From Parachlamydiaceae bacterium (GTDB lineage: Bacteria > Chlamydiota > Chlamydiia > Chlamydiales > Parachlamydiaceae), in contig JAUXSJ010000068.1 of the NCBI GenBank assembly GCA_030679615.1, forward strand, positions 1 through 8,732: DNA of 8,732 bases, read 5' to 3'. A program made the position numbers and the translations under genes. Below the pieces are notes generated by a model. The model searched no databases. It was not told where the DNA came from and was given only the letters and a program-made list of their open reading frames with translations. Below, one piece after another: positions 1 to 6,374 of the stretch (within the stretch, counting starts at the first letter, position 1; the number at the start of each line of letters is the position of its first letter).

Positions 1-96
1 GTCTCTGCTGTCTCTGCTGTCTCTGCTGTCTCTGCTGTCTCTGCTGTCTCTGCTGTCTCTGCTGTCTCTGCTGTCTCTGCTGTCTCTGCTGTCTCT
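1..96. repeat. 9-bp tandem repeat array (GTCTCTGCT), truncated by the window edge
   Basis: Ten perfect copies of GTCTCTGCT plus a partial copy (GTCTCT) run without a single mismatch from base 1. The array may be longer, because it begins at the window edge. On the minus strand the unit reads AGCAGAGAC, a purine-rich word ending in GAGAC like those in the two palindromic elements farther right. The unit length is a multiple of three, so changes in copy number would not shift a reading frame. On the plus strand the frame starting at base 1 reads Val-Ser-Ala repeatedly and stays open to a TAG at 136-138. It is unclear whether this frame is translated. Confidence 0.95.
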
Positions 97-141
97 ATAA
101 AAGAAAATCGCGTAGAGAAGATGTTAAATCTTCCCTAGGCG
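97..141 (-). terminator. Rho-independent terminator after the outer-membrane protein gene
   Basis: A hairpin stem pairs 109-122 with 128-141 around the five-base loop GTTAA. It consists of CGC/GCG, TAG/CTA and GAAGAT/ATCTTC blocks separated by two single mismatches. Read on the minus strand, the stem is followed directly by a T-rich tail (ATTTTCTTTTAT, lying at 97-108). This is the expected form of an intrinsic terminator. It lies about 50 bases past the stop codon of the minus-strand gene ending at 189. On the plus strand no comparable T-run follows, so termination there is less likely. Confidence 0.75.
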
Positions 142-188
142 ATATATCTATTATCTATAACTAAGACACAACCTAATTTAACTAACGA

Positions 189-1124
189 TTAGAACTCATG
201 TCCAATTGTTAAGTTAATTTGGTATGAATGCCATTTTGCTGACTCATGAGCACGTCCACTATAACCACCCTCTGAGCTGCTATAGTAACTGTCATAAGAT
301 GAAAAATGTTGGTGTCTATGTCTATGTGCTCTGTAGTCTTGAAACTTAACAGAAAGACCTGCTGTCCAGCATTGGCTGATATCGTAATCTGCACCAATTC
401 CAAACACCCATCCGCTACCACGTGAGTGGTTGTGGCGATTATTGAAGAAGAAGTCATCACAGAAGTTTCTTCTTCCTGAGAACTCTACCCAGTGGTACTC
501 GATTTCACCGTATACATTCCAGCATTGGCTGAATGGACGGTATTCGAAATCAACTCCAACAAAACCACCATACCAGCGGTTTAAGAATTTATGTGTACAG
601 CAATTGCCCAAACCATATCCGTAAAAATCAAAATCTCTTCTTTCTACACGGAATGTTTGCTCGTCAAGAGCATAACCAACAACTGGAGCAAGAATCAATG
701 AACAATCGCAGAAATAGAATGGGTATCCTATTGCAGCATTGAATCCGTATACATAACGATCATCAATAATATTTTTTCTAAAGCATGAACCTTGGAAAGA
801 ATCGTTTCCAATGAAACTGCTGCTTCCGTATGTATCAAATGAGTTTTCAAACTTACCATCTAACACCCAACCCCAGTATGCTCCTCCACGTACGTAAAAG
901 TTGCATCCAATTGTTGATCTTCCATTCAATGCTATTTGAAAAATATCTACATCTTTGAATTTTGTATGATGTTTAATATCTGGAGATGATGCTGGAAAGC
1001 TATGTTCCCAATCAATATTGTCATGGCGATAGCCCGCTTCGAATGTGATTTCACCCACATTTGCATTAGCGGATACAGCTGATCCTACTAACGCTGCCAT
1101 TAATAAGGTTATCCATTTTCGCAT
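189..1124 (-). CDS. Secreted cysteine-rich outer-membrane beta-barrel protein (porin-like, possibly Pom family)
   Basis: The 311-residue product is probably an outer-membrane barrel. It starts with a signal peptide (MRKW, then a hydrophobic core, then AVSANA, with cleavage near residue 19-21). The body alternates aromatic and small residues in short beta-strand-like stretches, for example near residues 76-88, 124-136, 184-196 and 237-247. It ends in Phe, the usual C-terminal signal for barrel insertion. Nine cysteines (residues 74, 114, 139, 141, 175, 176, 201, 222, 252) suggest disulfide cross-linking, as in chlamydial envelopes that lack a thick peptidoglycan layer. A His-rich run (266-273) is followed by a Ser/Tyr/Gly-rich stretch (to about 290), probably a surface loop. 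The start is supported by AAGGA six bases upstream. The length and Cys-rich barrel recall the Pom porins of Protochlamydia, but this is from memory and unverified. Confidence 0.8.
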   Translation of the reverse strand: MRKWITLLMAALVGSAVSANANVGEITFEAGYRHDNIDWEHSFPASSPDIKHHTKFKDVDIFQIALNGRSTIGCNFYVRGGAYWGWVLDGKFENSFDTYGSSSFIGNDSFQGSCFRKNIIDDRYVYGFNAAIGYPFYFCDCSLILAPVVGYALDEQTFRVERRDFDFYGYGLGNCCTHKFLNRWYGGFVGVDFEYRPFSQCWNVYGEIEYHWVEFSGRRNFCDDFFFNNRHNHSRGSGWVFGIGADYDISQCWTAGLSVKFQDYRAHRHRHQHFSSYDSYYSSSEGGYSGRAHESAKWHSYQINLTIGHEF

Positions 1125-1130
1125 ATTAAT

Positions 1131-1135
1131 TCCTT
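1131..1135 (-). promoter_or_regulatory. Ribosome-binding site of the outer-membrane protein gene
   Basis: On the minus strand AAGGA lies six bases before the ATG at 1122-1124. It is one of the clearest Shine-Dalgarno matches in the window and fixes the start just ahead of the signal peptide. Confidence 0.7.
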
Positions 1136-1364
1136 GTTAACTGAAGTTTACCTTAAATTTATTTCCACTCTTTTTTTGGTTTTATTATCAGAACGTCTGC
1201 CTAACCAAACGCCAGTCAAGTAATTAGCCTATATATTCCACTAATCACTATTTATTTTTATCTTATTAATTGTCATCCTTGTCCTAGAACAAGTCTTCAA
1301 CAACAACACTAATAAAAATAATGCACTGAATACCTGAAAACAAAACTCTGCGTAATTCGACGTC

Positions 1365-1394
1365 AATATCTTCTATCTTTTAATTATCTGTCAA
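1365..1394 (-). promoter_or_regulatory. Candidate sigma-70-type promoter for the outer-membrane protein gene
   Basis: On the minus strand a perfect TTGACA (1389-1394) is followed after 18 bases by GATATT (1365-1370), which matches the -10 consensus at four of six positions. It would give a leader of roughly 235 bases before the ATG at 1124. Another possible -35 word, TTGACT (1214-1219), lies closer to the gene but has no -10 box at normal spacing. AT-rich DNA produces such matches often, so this is only a candidate. Confidence 0.3.
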
Positions 1395-1516
1395 AGGTTT
1401 TTTTATAGGTTATTTTCTGTTTCTTAAGTTACTAATAATAAATTTATTATACATAATGTTTTTAATGAAAGATAAGGCGAGACTGTGGAGAGAGGTGATA
1501 ATTTGATAAGTTTTGT

Positions 1517-1557
1517 AACTGTTAACTTTTCTTCTTTAGAATAAAAAGTTAACAGTT
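1517..1557 (-). terminator. 14-bp inverted repeat after serS, possible transcript end
   Basis: AACTGTTAACTTTT (1517-1530) is the exact reverse complement of AAAAGTTAACAGTT (1544-1557), with a 13-base spacer. The repeat begins 13 bases past the serS stop codon. The position suggests a transcription end or a 3' stabilising hairpin. The stem is AT-rich and no clear T-run follows it on the minus strand, so it is not a textbook intrinsic terminator. The perfect GTTAAC in both arms could also be a binding site. Confidence 0.5.
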
Positions 1558-1570
1558 TGAACAGAAATGG

Positions 1571-2848
1571 TTATTGCGCTTCCAATCTTGTAAGCCCACC
1601 TAAATAAGGTTGAAGAACTTCTGGGATAAGAATGGAACCATCTGGTTGCTGATTATTTTCTAAAAGGGCAACCATTAATCTTGAGGTGGCAAGTCCAGAT
1701 CCATTAAGGGTATGGACAAAATCTAATTTTCCGTCTGGACGACGAAAACGAATATTAGAGCGTCTAGCTTGGTAATCACTACAGTTTGAAACAGAAGAAA
1801 CTTCGTAATACCGGTTTTGACCAGGCAACCATACTTCTATGTCGATTGTTTTTGCTGCAGCAAATGACATGTCACCTGTCACTAGTAACATATTACGGTA
1901 GTGTAATTTTAAGCCTTGAAGAACTTCTTCCGCACTAGCTAACATTTCATTGAAAACTTTTTCACTCTGTTCTGGTTGCGCAAAACAAAACATTTCCACT
2001 TTATTAAATTGGTGCATGCGTATTAACCCTCTTTCCTGCGAACCCGCTGCACCAGCTTCACGTCTAAAGCACGGAGTATAAGCAACATATTTTAAAGTCA
2101 AATCGTTTTCAGGAATGATCTCATCTGAATGAAGCGCATTTAAAGGAATTTCAGCTGTAGGAATTAAATAAAGTTGAAAATCAGGATCATTAATCTTAAA
2201 TTGCTGATGTTCAAACTTTGGTAATTGTCCTGACCCATAAACCATATCTGGACGAACTAACAATGGAGGGATCCATTGCATAAATCCGTTTTTAATTTGA
2301 ATGTTCAACATATATTGAATCAAAGCCCACTCTAAACGCGCACCTAAATTTCGATAAACAGGCCAGCCTGATCCTGAAATTTTAGCTCCTCTCTTAAAAT
2401 CAAAAAGTTGTAATCCTTCATTAAGTTCCACATGATTTTTAAAAGGAAAAGAAAATTCTGGTTTTTTTCCAACTTCTTTAAGGCATTCATTTTCTTTCGG
2501 ATCTTGAGAAATTTTGATGTTATCCATTGGTAAATTAGGAAGTCTTGCTAATTCATCATGAAAAATTGCTTCCATTTCTCTTATACGATGATCTAATAAA
2601 TCGATTTCATCTGCAAATGAAGAGACTTGAGCCATTAATTCGGATCCATCTTGACCTGATCGTTTTAATTCACCAATTTTTTGCGAAAGATCATTTCTTT
2701 GTGCCTTAAGTGATTCCACACGATTTTTATCTTCACGAATTTTATGATCTAAATCACAGATATTTGAAAGATCAATGGTTGGATCTTTTCTTCTTAATTT
2801 TTCTTCAATAATTTGACGATCTTTACGAATCAAGCGAATATCTAACAT
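1571..2848 (-). CDS. serS: Seryl-tRNA synthetase
   Basis: This cytoplasmic class II synthetase charges tRNA-Ser, and also tRNA-Sec where present, with serine using ATP. The 425-residue product has the full family layout. The N-terminus MLDIRLIRKD leads into the antiparallel coiled-coil arm that contacts the long variable arm of the tRNA (about residues 30-100). The TAE serine-binding motif is at 231-233, motif 2 runs from CFRREAGAAG to RMHQFNKVE (260-285), and motif 3 is GSGLATSRLMVALLEN (383-398). The reading frame continues 21 codons upstream to an ATG at 2911, but the start at 2848 is preferred. It has AAGGA six bases upstream, gives the usual SerS N-terminus and length, and avoids overlapping the palindromic element. 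No frameshift or missing catalytic motif is visible. recD lies upstream on the same strand, 285 bases away across element A. Confidence 0.97.
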   Translation of the reverse strand: MLDIRLIRKDRQIIEEKLRRKDPTIDLSNICDLDHKIREDKNRVESLKAQRNDLSQKIGELKRSGQDGSELMAQVSSFADEIDLLDHRIREMEAIFHDELARLPNLPMDNIKISQDPKENECLKEVGKKPEFSFPFKNHVELNEGLQLFDFKRGAKISGSGWPVYRNLGARLEWALIQYMLNIQIKNGFMQWIPPLLVRPDMVYGSGQLPKFEHQQFKINDPDFQLYLIPTAEIPLNALHSDEIIPENDLTLKYVAYTPCFRREAGAAGSQERGLIRMHQFNKVEMFCFAQPEQSEKVFNEMLASAEEVLQGLKLHYRNMLLVTGDMSFAAAKTIDIEVWLPGQNRYYEVSSVSNCSDYQARRSNIRFRRPDGKLDFVHTLNGSGLATSRLMVALLENNQQPDGSILIPEVLQPYLGGLTRLEAQ

Positions 2849-2854
2849 GGAACA

Positions 2855-2859
2855 TCCTT
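2855..2859 (-). promoter_or_regulatory. serS: Ribosome-binding site that fixes the serS start
   Basis: On the minus strand AAGGA is followed by six bases and then the ATG at 2846-2848. The alternative ATG at 2909-2911 has no purine-rich element before it, so this site decides the start. Confidence 0.75.
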
Positions 2860-2911
2860 TTACAAATCGTTTACAATAATTGACTGACTTAAAATGCAAA
2901 TGCTCAGTCAT

Positions 2912-3107
2912 TAACTAGTTGGGTAGTTCATCACCGTCAGTTTTTTTTAAACGCGGAGACGGGGAGACAGAGAGACGGAGAGAAAAACATTTAAATATAA
3001 AAGCTAATTATTCTCTCTATTTTTTAAATGTTCTTCTCTCCGTCTCTCTGTCTCCCCGTCTCCGCGTTAAAAAAAACTGACGGCTGATAAGCTATCCAAA
3101 CTAGTTA
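2912..3107. repeat. Element A: 196-bp palindromic repeat (MITE-like long inverted repeat)
   Basis: Two arms of about 83 bases (2913-2995 and 3023-3106) are near-exact reverse complements around a 27-base AT-rich centre. The inner 60 base pairs (2934-2995 with 3023-3083) contain only one bulge (an A at 2949-2951) and one mismatch (2985/3033). They include CCGTCAG/CTGACGG, a T8/A8 block and the purine-rich words GCGGAGAC, GGGGAGAC and AGAGAGAC. The outer parts differ mainly by single-base changes and one gap, and end in TAACTAGTT / AACTAGTTA. The TA at each end could be a target duplication, as left by IS630/Tc1-type elements, but this is inference. The element lies between recD and serS, which share a strand, so a read-through transcript would form a very stable hairpin that could attract RNase III or end transcription. 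Confidence 0.9.
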
Positions 3108-3133
3108 GTGTCTAAATGTTTACTCTTATTTAA

Positions 3134-5035
3134 TTAAATAAGTATAAATGAAAGCCGTTTTTGAATTCCAGATAATCGAACTCCTTGTTGCTGAATTGTC
3201 TTTTCAATCACCTCATCTGTACCGAAAATTTCAATTTCTTTTTTTGCTCTTGTCACAGCTGTATATAAAATTTCTCGTCCAAATCCTTCTGAGCCTTTCG
3301 GTAGGACTAGAATAACTTTTTGAAATTCAGTACCTTGACTTTTGTGGACAGATAAACAATAGGCATATTCAAATTTTGAAAGTAAAAGTGCAGAAAGATG
3401 TCGATTTTTCTGATTAGATTGCTGTGAAGGAAAAATCGCAAAGTCGTCTGAATTGATTGATTGTAAAGGAAGTTTTCTTAATAAAACTCCGGTTTCTCCA
3501 TTGAATAGCTTTAATCGATAATCATTTGCTGTCATGATGATTGGAATGGCTACCCAACCTTTTGAAGGTAGATTTTTACTTATCTGATGCCAAATTAATC
3601 CATTGATTTCTTCAACCCCTAAATCGCCTTTACGCAAGGGAGATAAAATACGTATTTGGTTAAAGCGTTCTATAAATTCATCAGGATCTTGGTTTTCTTT
3701 TAAGAGAAAAGGAAAAAATTTCGAACTGTATTCAATAAACTGTTTTTGAACTTTTTTTTGATCTTGAGAAAATGTTAACCATTTGATTCCTTGAGATGAA
3801 GTCTTTAATAAATCAAATACTTTACAGGTATTTCCTTCATTGACCATTTTAGCAAAACTAATTAATTCTTTTAATTCAGCTCTTAAGCAAGTCTTTAAAA
3901 ATATACAGGGTATTTTTAAATGTGGGTTTTTCAGTGAAAATTGAAAAAGATCTGCAAAAGCACCTCCTGCATCTACTGAGGGCAATTGACATTGATCTCC
4001 AAGAAGAATTAATCGAGAACCAGGTTTAAGGGATTTAAATACCCAAGCCATCATTTTAATATCAATCATTGAACTTTCATCAATGACTAATAAGTCTGCT
4101 TGGATTTGAAAATAGGGATCGGGTTCAGAGTCTTGCTTAATACCTAGTAAGGCATGAAGCGTTTTTGCTTCAATAACCGGAAAATCTTCTTCACTTTCAA
4201 TTACTCTCATTAAACTTTTAGATAAATTGGCAGCTGCTTTTCCTGTAGGAGCAGCTAAAGCGATTTTACAATTAGATTTTTGTTCTTTGCTTAAATGCTT
4301 CCAAAACAATTTCATCAAGTGCCCAGCAGTATATGTTTTACCTGTCCCTGGGCCTCCTGCAATTAATGTAAAAGAATTTACGCAACCTTCTAAAATTGCT
4401 TTCGCCTGTTCTTCTAATAAAACTTCATTTTGACATAAAGAATTCAAAGTCTTTTGAATATCATTCACATCAAGTGTCAATGTAGGTTTTTTTGTTAAAT
4501 GACTTTTAAAATTATGTAAAAATAAAGTTTCGTAAATCCAATTTTTTTGTAAGTACCAATTATGACCATTTTTGCATAAAGGGATATTTTGATAAGAATC
4601 AAGTCCTCCATCCTTATCATCAAAATTCATCATCATATTAGCGGGGACTTGTTGTTCTCCTTCTAGAATCATATTTGTTAAAAATAATTCTTCATCGTGA
4701 TCAATGGATGGATTGAAATCTTGATCTTGATGACTCCATATTTGAAAAATGGAAGGTGTGATGACATTTCCATCTATATTTATACACAAATGTCCTTCTC
4801 TTGCCGAAAGAATCAGGTGGCAAATGAAAAAAGCGACAGTTTCGTCAACATCTGGATGTTTTTCTAATAAATGATGAACCAGGGAGTAGTCTAAATAAGA
4901 CAATCTTTTTTTTTTCAAAAATTGATCAAACAAAGGAAAAATTGGCGCATGTTTTTTTTCTTCATACTTTGATAACCATGGAGTACGTTGAAACTTTTGA
5001 AAAAATTGAGCTTTGGCTAAACCTTGCTTGTGCAT
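3134..5035 (-). CDS. recD: RecD, exodeoxyribonuclease V alpha subunit (SF1 5'-3' DNA helicase)
   Basis: The 633-residue product is a superfamily 1B helicase, probably the 5'-3' motor of the RecBCD complex that processes double-strand breaks. An N-terminal RecD domain (about 1-200) precedes the motor core. Walker A is GGPGTGKT (227-234) and motif Ia is AAPTGKAAA (261-269). Walker B is VIDESSMID (317-325), motif III is GDQCQLPSVDAGG (346-358), motif V is VHKSQGTEF (563-571) and motif VI is YTAVTRAKKEIEIFG (591-605). All key residues are present. The length is close to that of E. coli RecD, and no RecD2-type helix-hairpin-helix extension is evident, so RecD1 is favoured over RecD2. recB and recC are not in the window. 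The ATG at 5035 has no strong ribosome-binding site, but the next in-frame Met lies more than 100 codons downstream. Element A follows the gene and element B lies upstream. Confidence 0.93.
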   Translation of the reverse strand: MHKQGLAKAQFFQKFQRTPWLSKYEEKKHAPIFPLFDQFLKKKRLSYLDYSLVHHLLEKHPDVDETVAFFICHLILSAREGHLCINIDGNVITPSIFQIWSHQDQDFNPSIDHDEELFLTNMILEGEQQVPANMMMNFDDKDGGLDSYQNIPLCKNGHNWYLQKNWIYETLFLHNFKSHLTKKPTLTLDVNDIQKTLNSLCQNEVLLEEQAKAILEGCVNSFTLIAGGPGTGKTYTAGHLMKLFWKHLSKEQKSNCKIALAAPTGKAAANLSKSLMRVIESEEDFPVIEAKTLHALLGIKQDSEPDPYFQIQADLLVIDESSMIDIKMMAWVFKSLKPGSRLILLGDQCQLPSVDAGGAFADLFQFSLKNPHLKIPCIFLKTCLRAELKELISFAKMVNEGNTCKVFDLLKTSSQGIKWLTFSQDQKKVQKQFIEYSSKFFPFLLKENQDPDEFIERFNQIRILSPLRKGDLGVEEINGLIWHQISKNLPSKGWVAIPIIMTANDYRLKLFNGETGVLLRKLPLQSINSDDFAIFPSQQSNQKNRHLSALLLSKFEYAYCLSVHKSQGTEFQKVILVLPKGSEGFGREILYTAVTRAKKEIEIFGTDEVIEKTIQQQGVRLSGIQKRLSFILI

Positions 5036-5056
5036 AAATGACTCGATTAATTGATG

Positions 5057-5118
5057 ATATTAACATTTCTTAGCTCTTGCGTATAGACAAAAATTCGAAA
5101 ACTCAACAATGTTAATAT
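5057..5118. repeat. 11-bp perfect inverted repeat upstream of recD
   Basis: ATATTAACATT (5057-5067) and AATGTTAATAT (5108-5118) are exact reverse complements separated by 40 bases. They bracket the only plausible recD promoter words. They may be a split operator or the stem of a recD leader. In such AT-rich DNA chance is a real alternative. Confidence 0.6.
5080..5109 (-). promoter_or_regulatory. Weak candidate promoter for recD
   Basis: On the minus strand TATACG (5080-5085) could be a -10 box, with TTGTTG (5104-5109, spacing 18) or TTGAGT (5101-5106, spacing 15) as -35. Both pairs are poor matches. The candidate is mentioned because it lies inside an 11-bp inverted repeat (ATATTAACATT at 5057-5067, AATGTTAATAT at 5108-5118) that could be an operator or a leader hairpin. 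Confidence 0.25.
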
Positions 5119-5131
5119 TTGGCATTCACAT

Positions 5132-5260
5132 TAACTAATATGTAAACTATCATTACTAATGCAGAGGCGGGGAGACGGAGGACGCAGAGATTAAATTTAA
5201 TTATCTCTACGTCTCCCTATCTCCCCGCTTCTGCGTTAATAATTGTTAATTTGTTAGTTC
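5132..5260. repeat. Element B: diverged palindromic repeat related to element A
   Basis: The strong stem pairs 5161-5191 with 5203-5234, from GCAG/CTGC through a GGGGAGA/TCTCCCC block to AGAGAT/ATCTCT. It has a few mismatches, one bulge and several G-T pairs. Read on the minus strand, the right arm (TTAACGC, CGGGGAGA, GAGACG, AGAGA in order) matches the corresponding arm of element A at about 30 of 36 positions, so the two are homologous. Weak outer ends AACTAA (5133-5138) and TTAGTT (5254-5259) resemble the AACTAGTT ends of element A. The element sits between divergent genes and so cannot be a shared terminator. It may instead insulate the two promoters or simply be a decayed mobile repeat. 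Confidence 0.8.
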
Positions 5261-5300
5261 AAATGTGTTCTTAATTTTTATTAATGAAATGAGAACAAAA

Positions 5301-6374
5301 ATGGATCTTGACTATTCAGTTTTATTTCTCTTAGTTATTTTTTTTCTTCTTATCTTTTTTTTAAAAACAAAATTTTTTTCAAATTTAAACCCACCTTCAC
5401 TTTCTTTTTCAAAGATATCTCCTCTAAAATTTTCTACTTGGCGAATCAAATGTTTTTCTTATTCTTCATACTTACATTATTTTGCTCTTACTTGCCTGAG
5501 CATTGCATTAATTAATCCTAAAATCATTTCTGAAAAATCACCTTCAATCATACAAAAAGAATCAATTCGACAATTACCAAAGGAAGGAATAGCCATTTAC
5601 TTAGTTCTAGATCAATCTGGTTCTATGTCAAGAACAATGGCGGATGATGAAAATCTAAAAAAAATTGAATTCCTTAAACAAGTCACTAAACAATTTATTG
5701 TGGATCACCCAAACGATTTAATGGGACTCATCGCTTTTGCAAGAATTCCCAGAGTCTTGGTTCCCTTAACTTTAGATCAAAAAACTCTTTTAAAAAAACT
5801 CGATGATTTACAAGTTGTGAGTAAACCAGAGGACGATGGTACTGCCATTGGTTATGGAATTTATAAAACGGCAAACTTAATGGCAGCCACGCGCTATTTT
5901 TCAGAAGAAGTAAAAAATCAAGAGACACTTTCTTTTACAATAAAAAGTTCAGTCATGATCGTTGTTTCAGATGGATTTCAAGATCCCAATCGTCTTGATT
6001 ACGGAAATCGATTACGCACCATTGAACTTGATGAAGCAGCTGAATTTGCTAAAAAAGAAAATATTCATTTATACATGATTAATATTGATCCTTCTTTTGC
6101 TTCTGATTCCTATGCACCACATCGTCGACAATTAGAAAGAATCACTCGAGAAACAGGGGGTCAATTTTATTTAATAAAGAACCCGAAAGATTTAAAAAAT
6201 ATTTATCAATCGATTCATAAACTTGAAAAAGGTGTTATTTCGCAAGATGTATTATCACCTCAATCAACTTCAACAACGATATATTATTTTTATCCATATT
6301 TAATTTTTTTGGGATTAATTGGATTACTCACTGCACTAATTTTAGAAACGTGGATTTTAAAAACGGTTCCATAA
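5301..6374 (+). CDS. batA: BatA-like membrane-anchored von Willebrand factor A protein
   Basis: The 357-residue inner-membrane protein has hydrophobic helices at about 6-21 and 57-72, a periplasmic or cytoplasmic vWA domain (about 97-305), and a C-terminal helix at about 331-350. This is the usual BatA topology. The metal-ion-dependent adhesion site is complete: DQSGS (104-108), Thr181 in DGTAIG, and Asp224 in VVSDG. It is therefore probably a metal-dependent protein-protein interaction module. The start is uncertain. A GTG at 5265 and ATGs at 5289 and 5301 are in frame. The one at 5301 is chosen because GAGA lies about eight bases before it and it starts at the first membrane helix. The earlier GTG falls just past element B and has no ribosome-binding site. 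The next gene begins on the base after the stop. Bat proteins are linked to stress or oxygen tolerance in other bacteria; the role here is inferred. Confidence 0.8.
   Translation: MDLDYSVLFLLVIFFLLIFFLKTKFFSNLNPPSLSFSKISPLKFSTWRIKCFSYSSYLHYFALTCLSIALINPKIISEKSPSIIQKESIRQLPKEGIAIYLVLDQSGSMSRTMADDENLKKIEFLKQVTKQFIVDHPNDLMGLIAFARIPRVLVPLTLDQKTLLKKLDDLQVVSKPEDDGTAIGYGIYKTANLMAATRYFSEEVKNQETLSFTIKSSVMIVVSDGFQDPNRLDYGNRLRTIELDEAAEFAKKENIHLYMINIDPSFASDSYAPHRRQLERITRETGGQFYLIKNPKDLKNIYQSIHKLEKGVISQDVLSPQSTSTTIYYFYPYLIFLGLIGLLTALILETWILKTVP

Larger units (their letters stand above)
1125..1570. other. Gene-free stretch between the outer-membrane protein gene and serS
   Basis: This 446-base gap holds no convincing coding frame, tRNA or rRNA on either strand. 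It contains the leader and probable promoter of the minus-strand outer-membrane protein gene and, at its right end, a 14-bp inverted repeat just past serS. An exact 16-bp AT palindrome (ATAATAAATTTATTAT) lies at 1435-1450; in DNA this AT-rich it may be chance. A small RNA cannot be excluded from sequence alone, but nothing specifically supports one. Confidence 0.6.

Noticed and set aside
1..96. CRISPR array
   Set aside because: The repeat units are only 9 bp and contiguous, with no spacers.
209..742. Plus- and minus-strand open frames of 64-83 codons overlapping the outer-membrane protein gene
   Set aside because: They lie within a gene with a clear signal peptide, ribosome-binding site and C-terminal Phe, have no ribosome-binding sites of their own and give no recognisable protein.
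1125..1570. tRNA or structured RNA gene in the long gap
   Set aside because: No cloverleaf, T-loop consensus (GTTCRA in context) or other recognised RNA signature was seen on either strand.
2849..2911. 21-codon N-terminal extension of SerS from the ATG at 2911
   Set aside because: No ribosome-binding site precedes it and SerS proteins begin at MLDIR; the site at 2855-2859 supports the start at 2848.
2934..3083. Element A as a standard Rho-independent terminator
   Set aside because: The T8/A8 block lies inside the stem and no T-run follows either outer end, so it lacks the normal layout, although it may still affect transcription.
4227..4433. Plus-strand 68-codon frame
   Set aside because: It is antisense to the RecD Walker A and motif Ia region, which is plainly the coding strand.
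5265..5300. GTG start at 5265 for the BatA-like gene
   Set aside because: No ribosome-binding site, and it adds residues before the first membrane helix that the family does not need. Not fully excluded.
5728..5928. Minus-strand 66-codon frame
   Set aside because: It is antisense to the vWA domain of the BatA-like gene, with no independent support.
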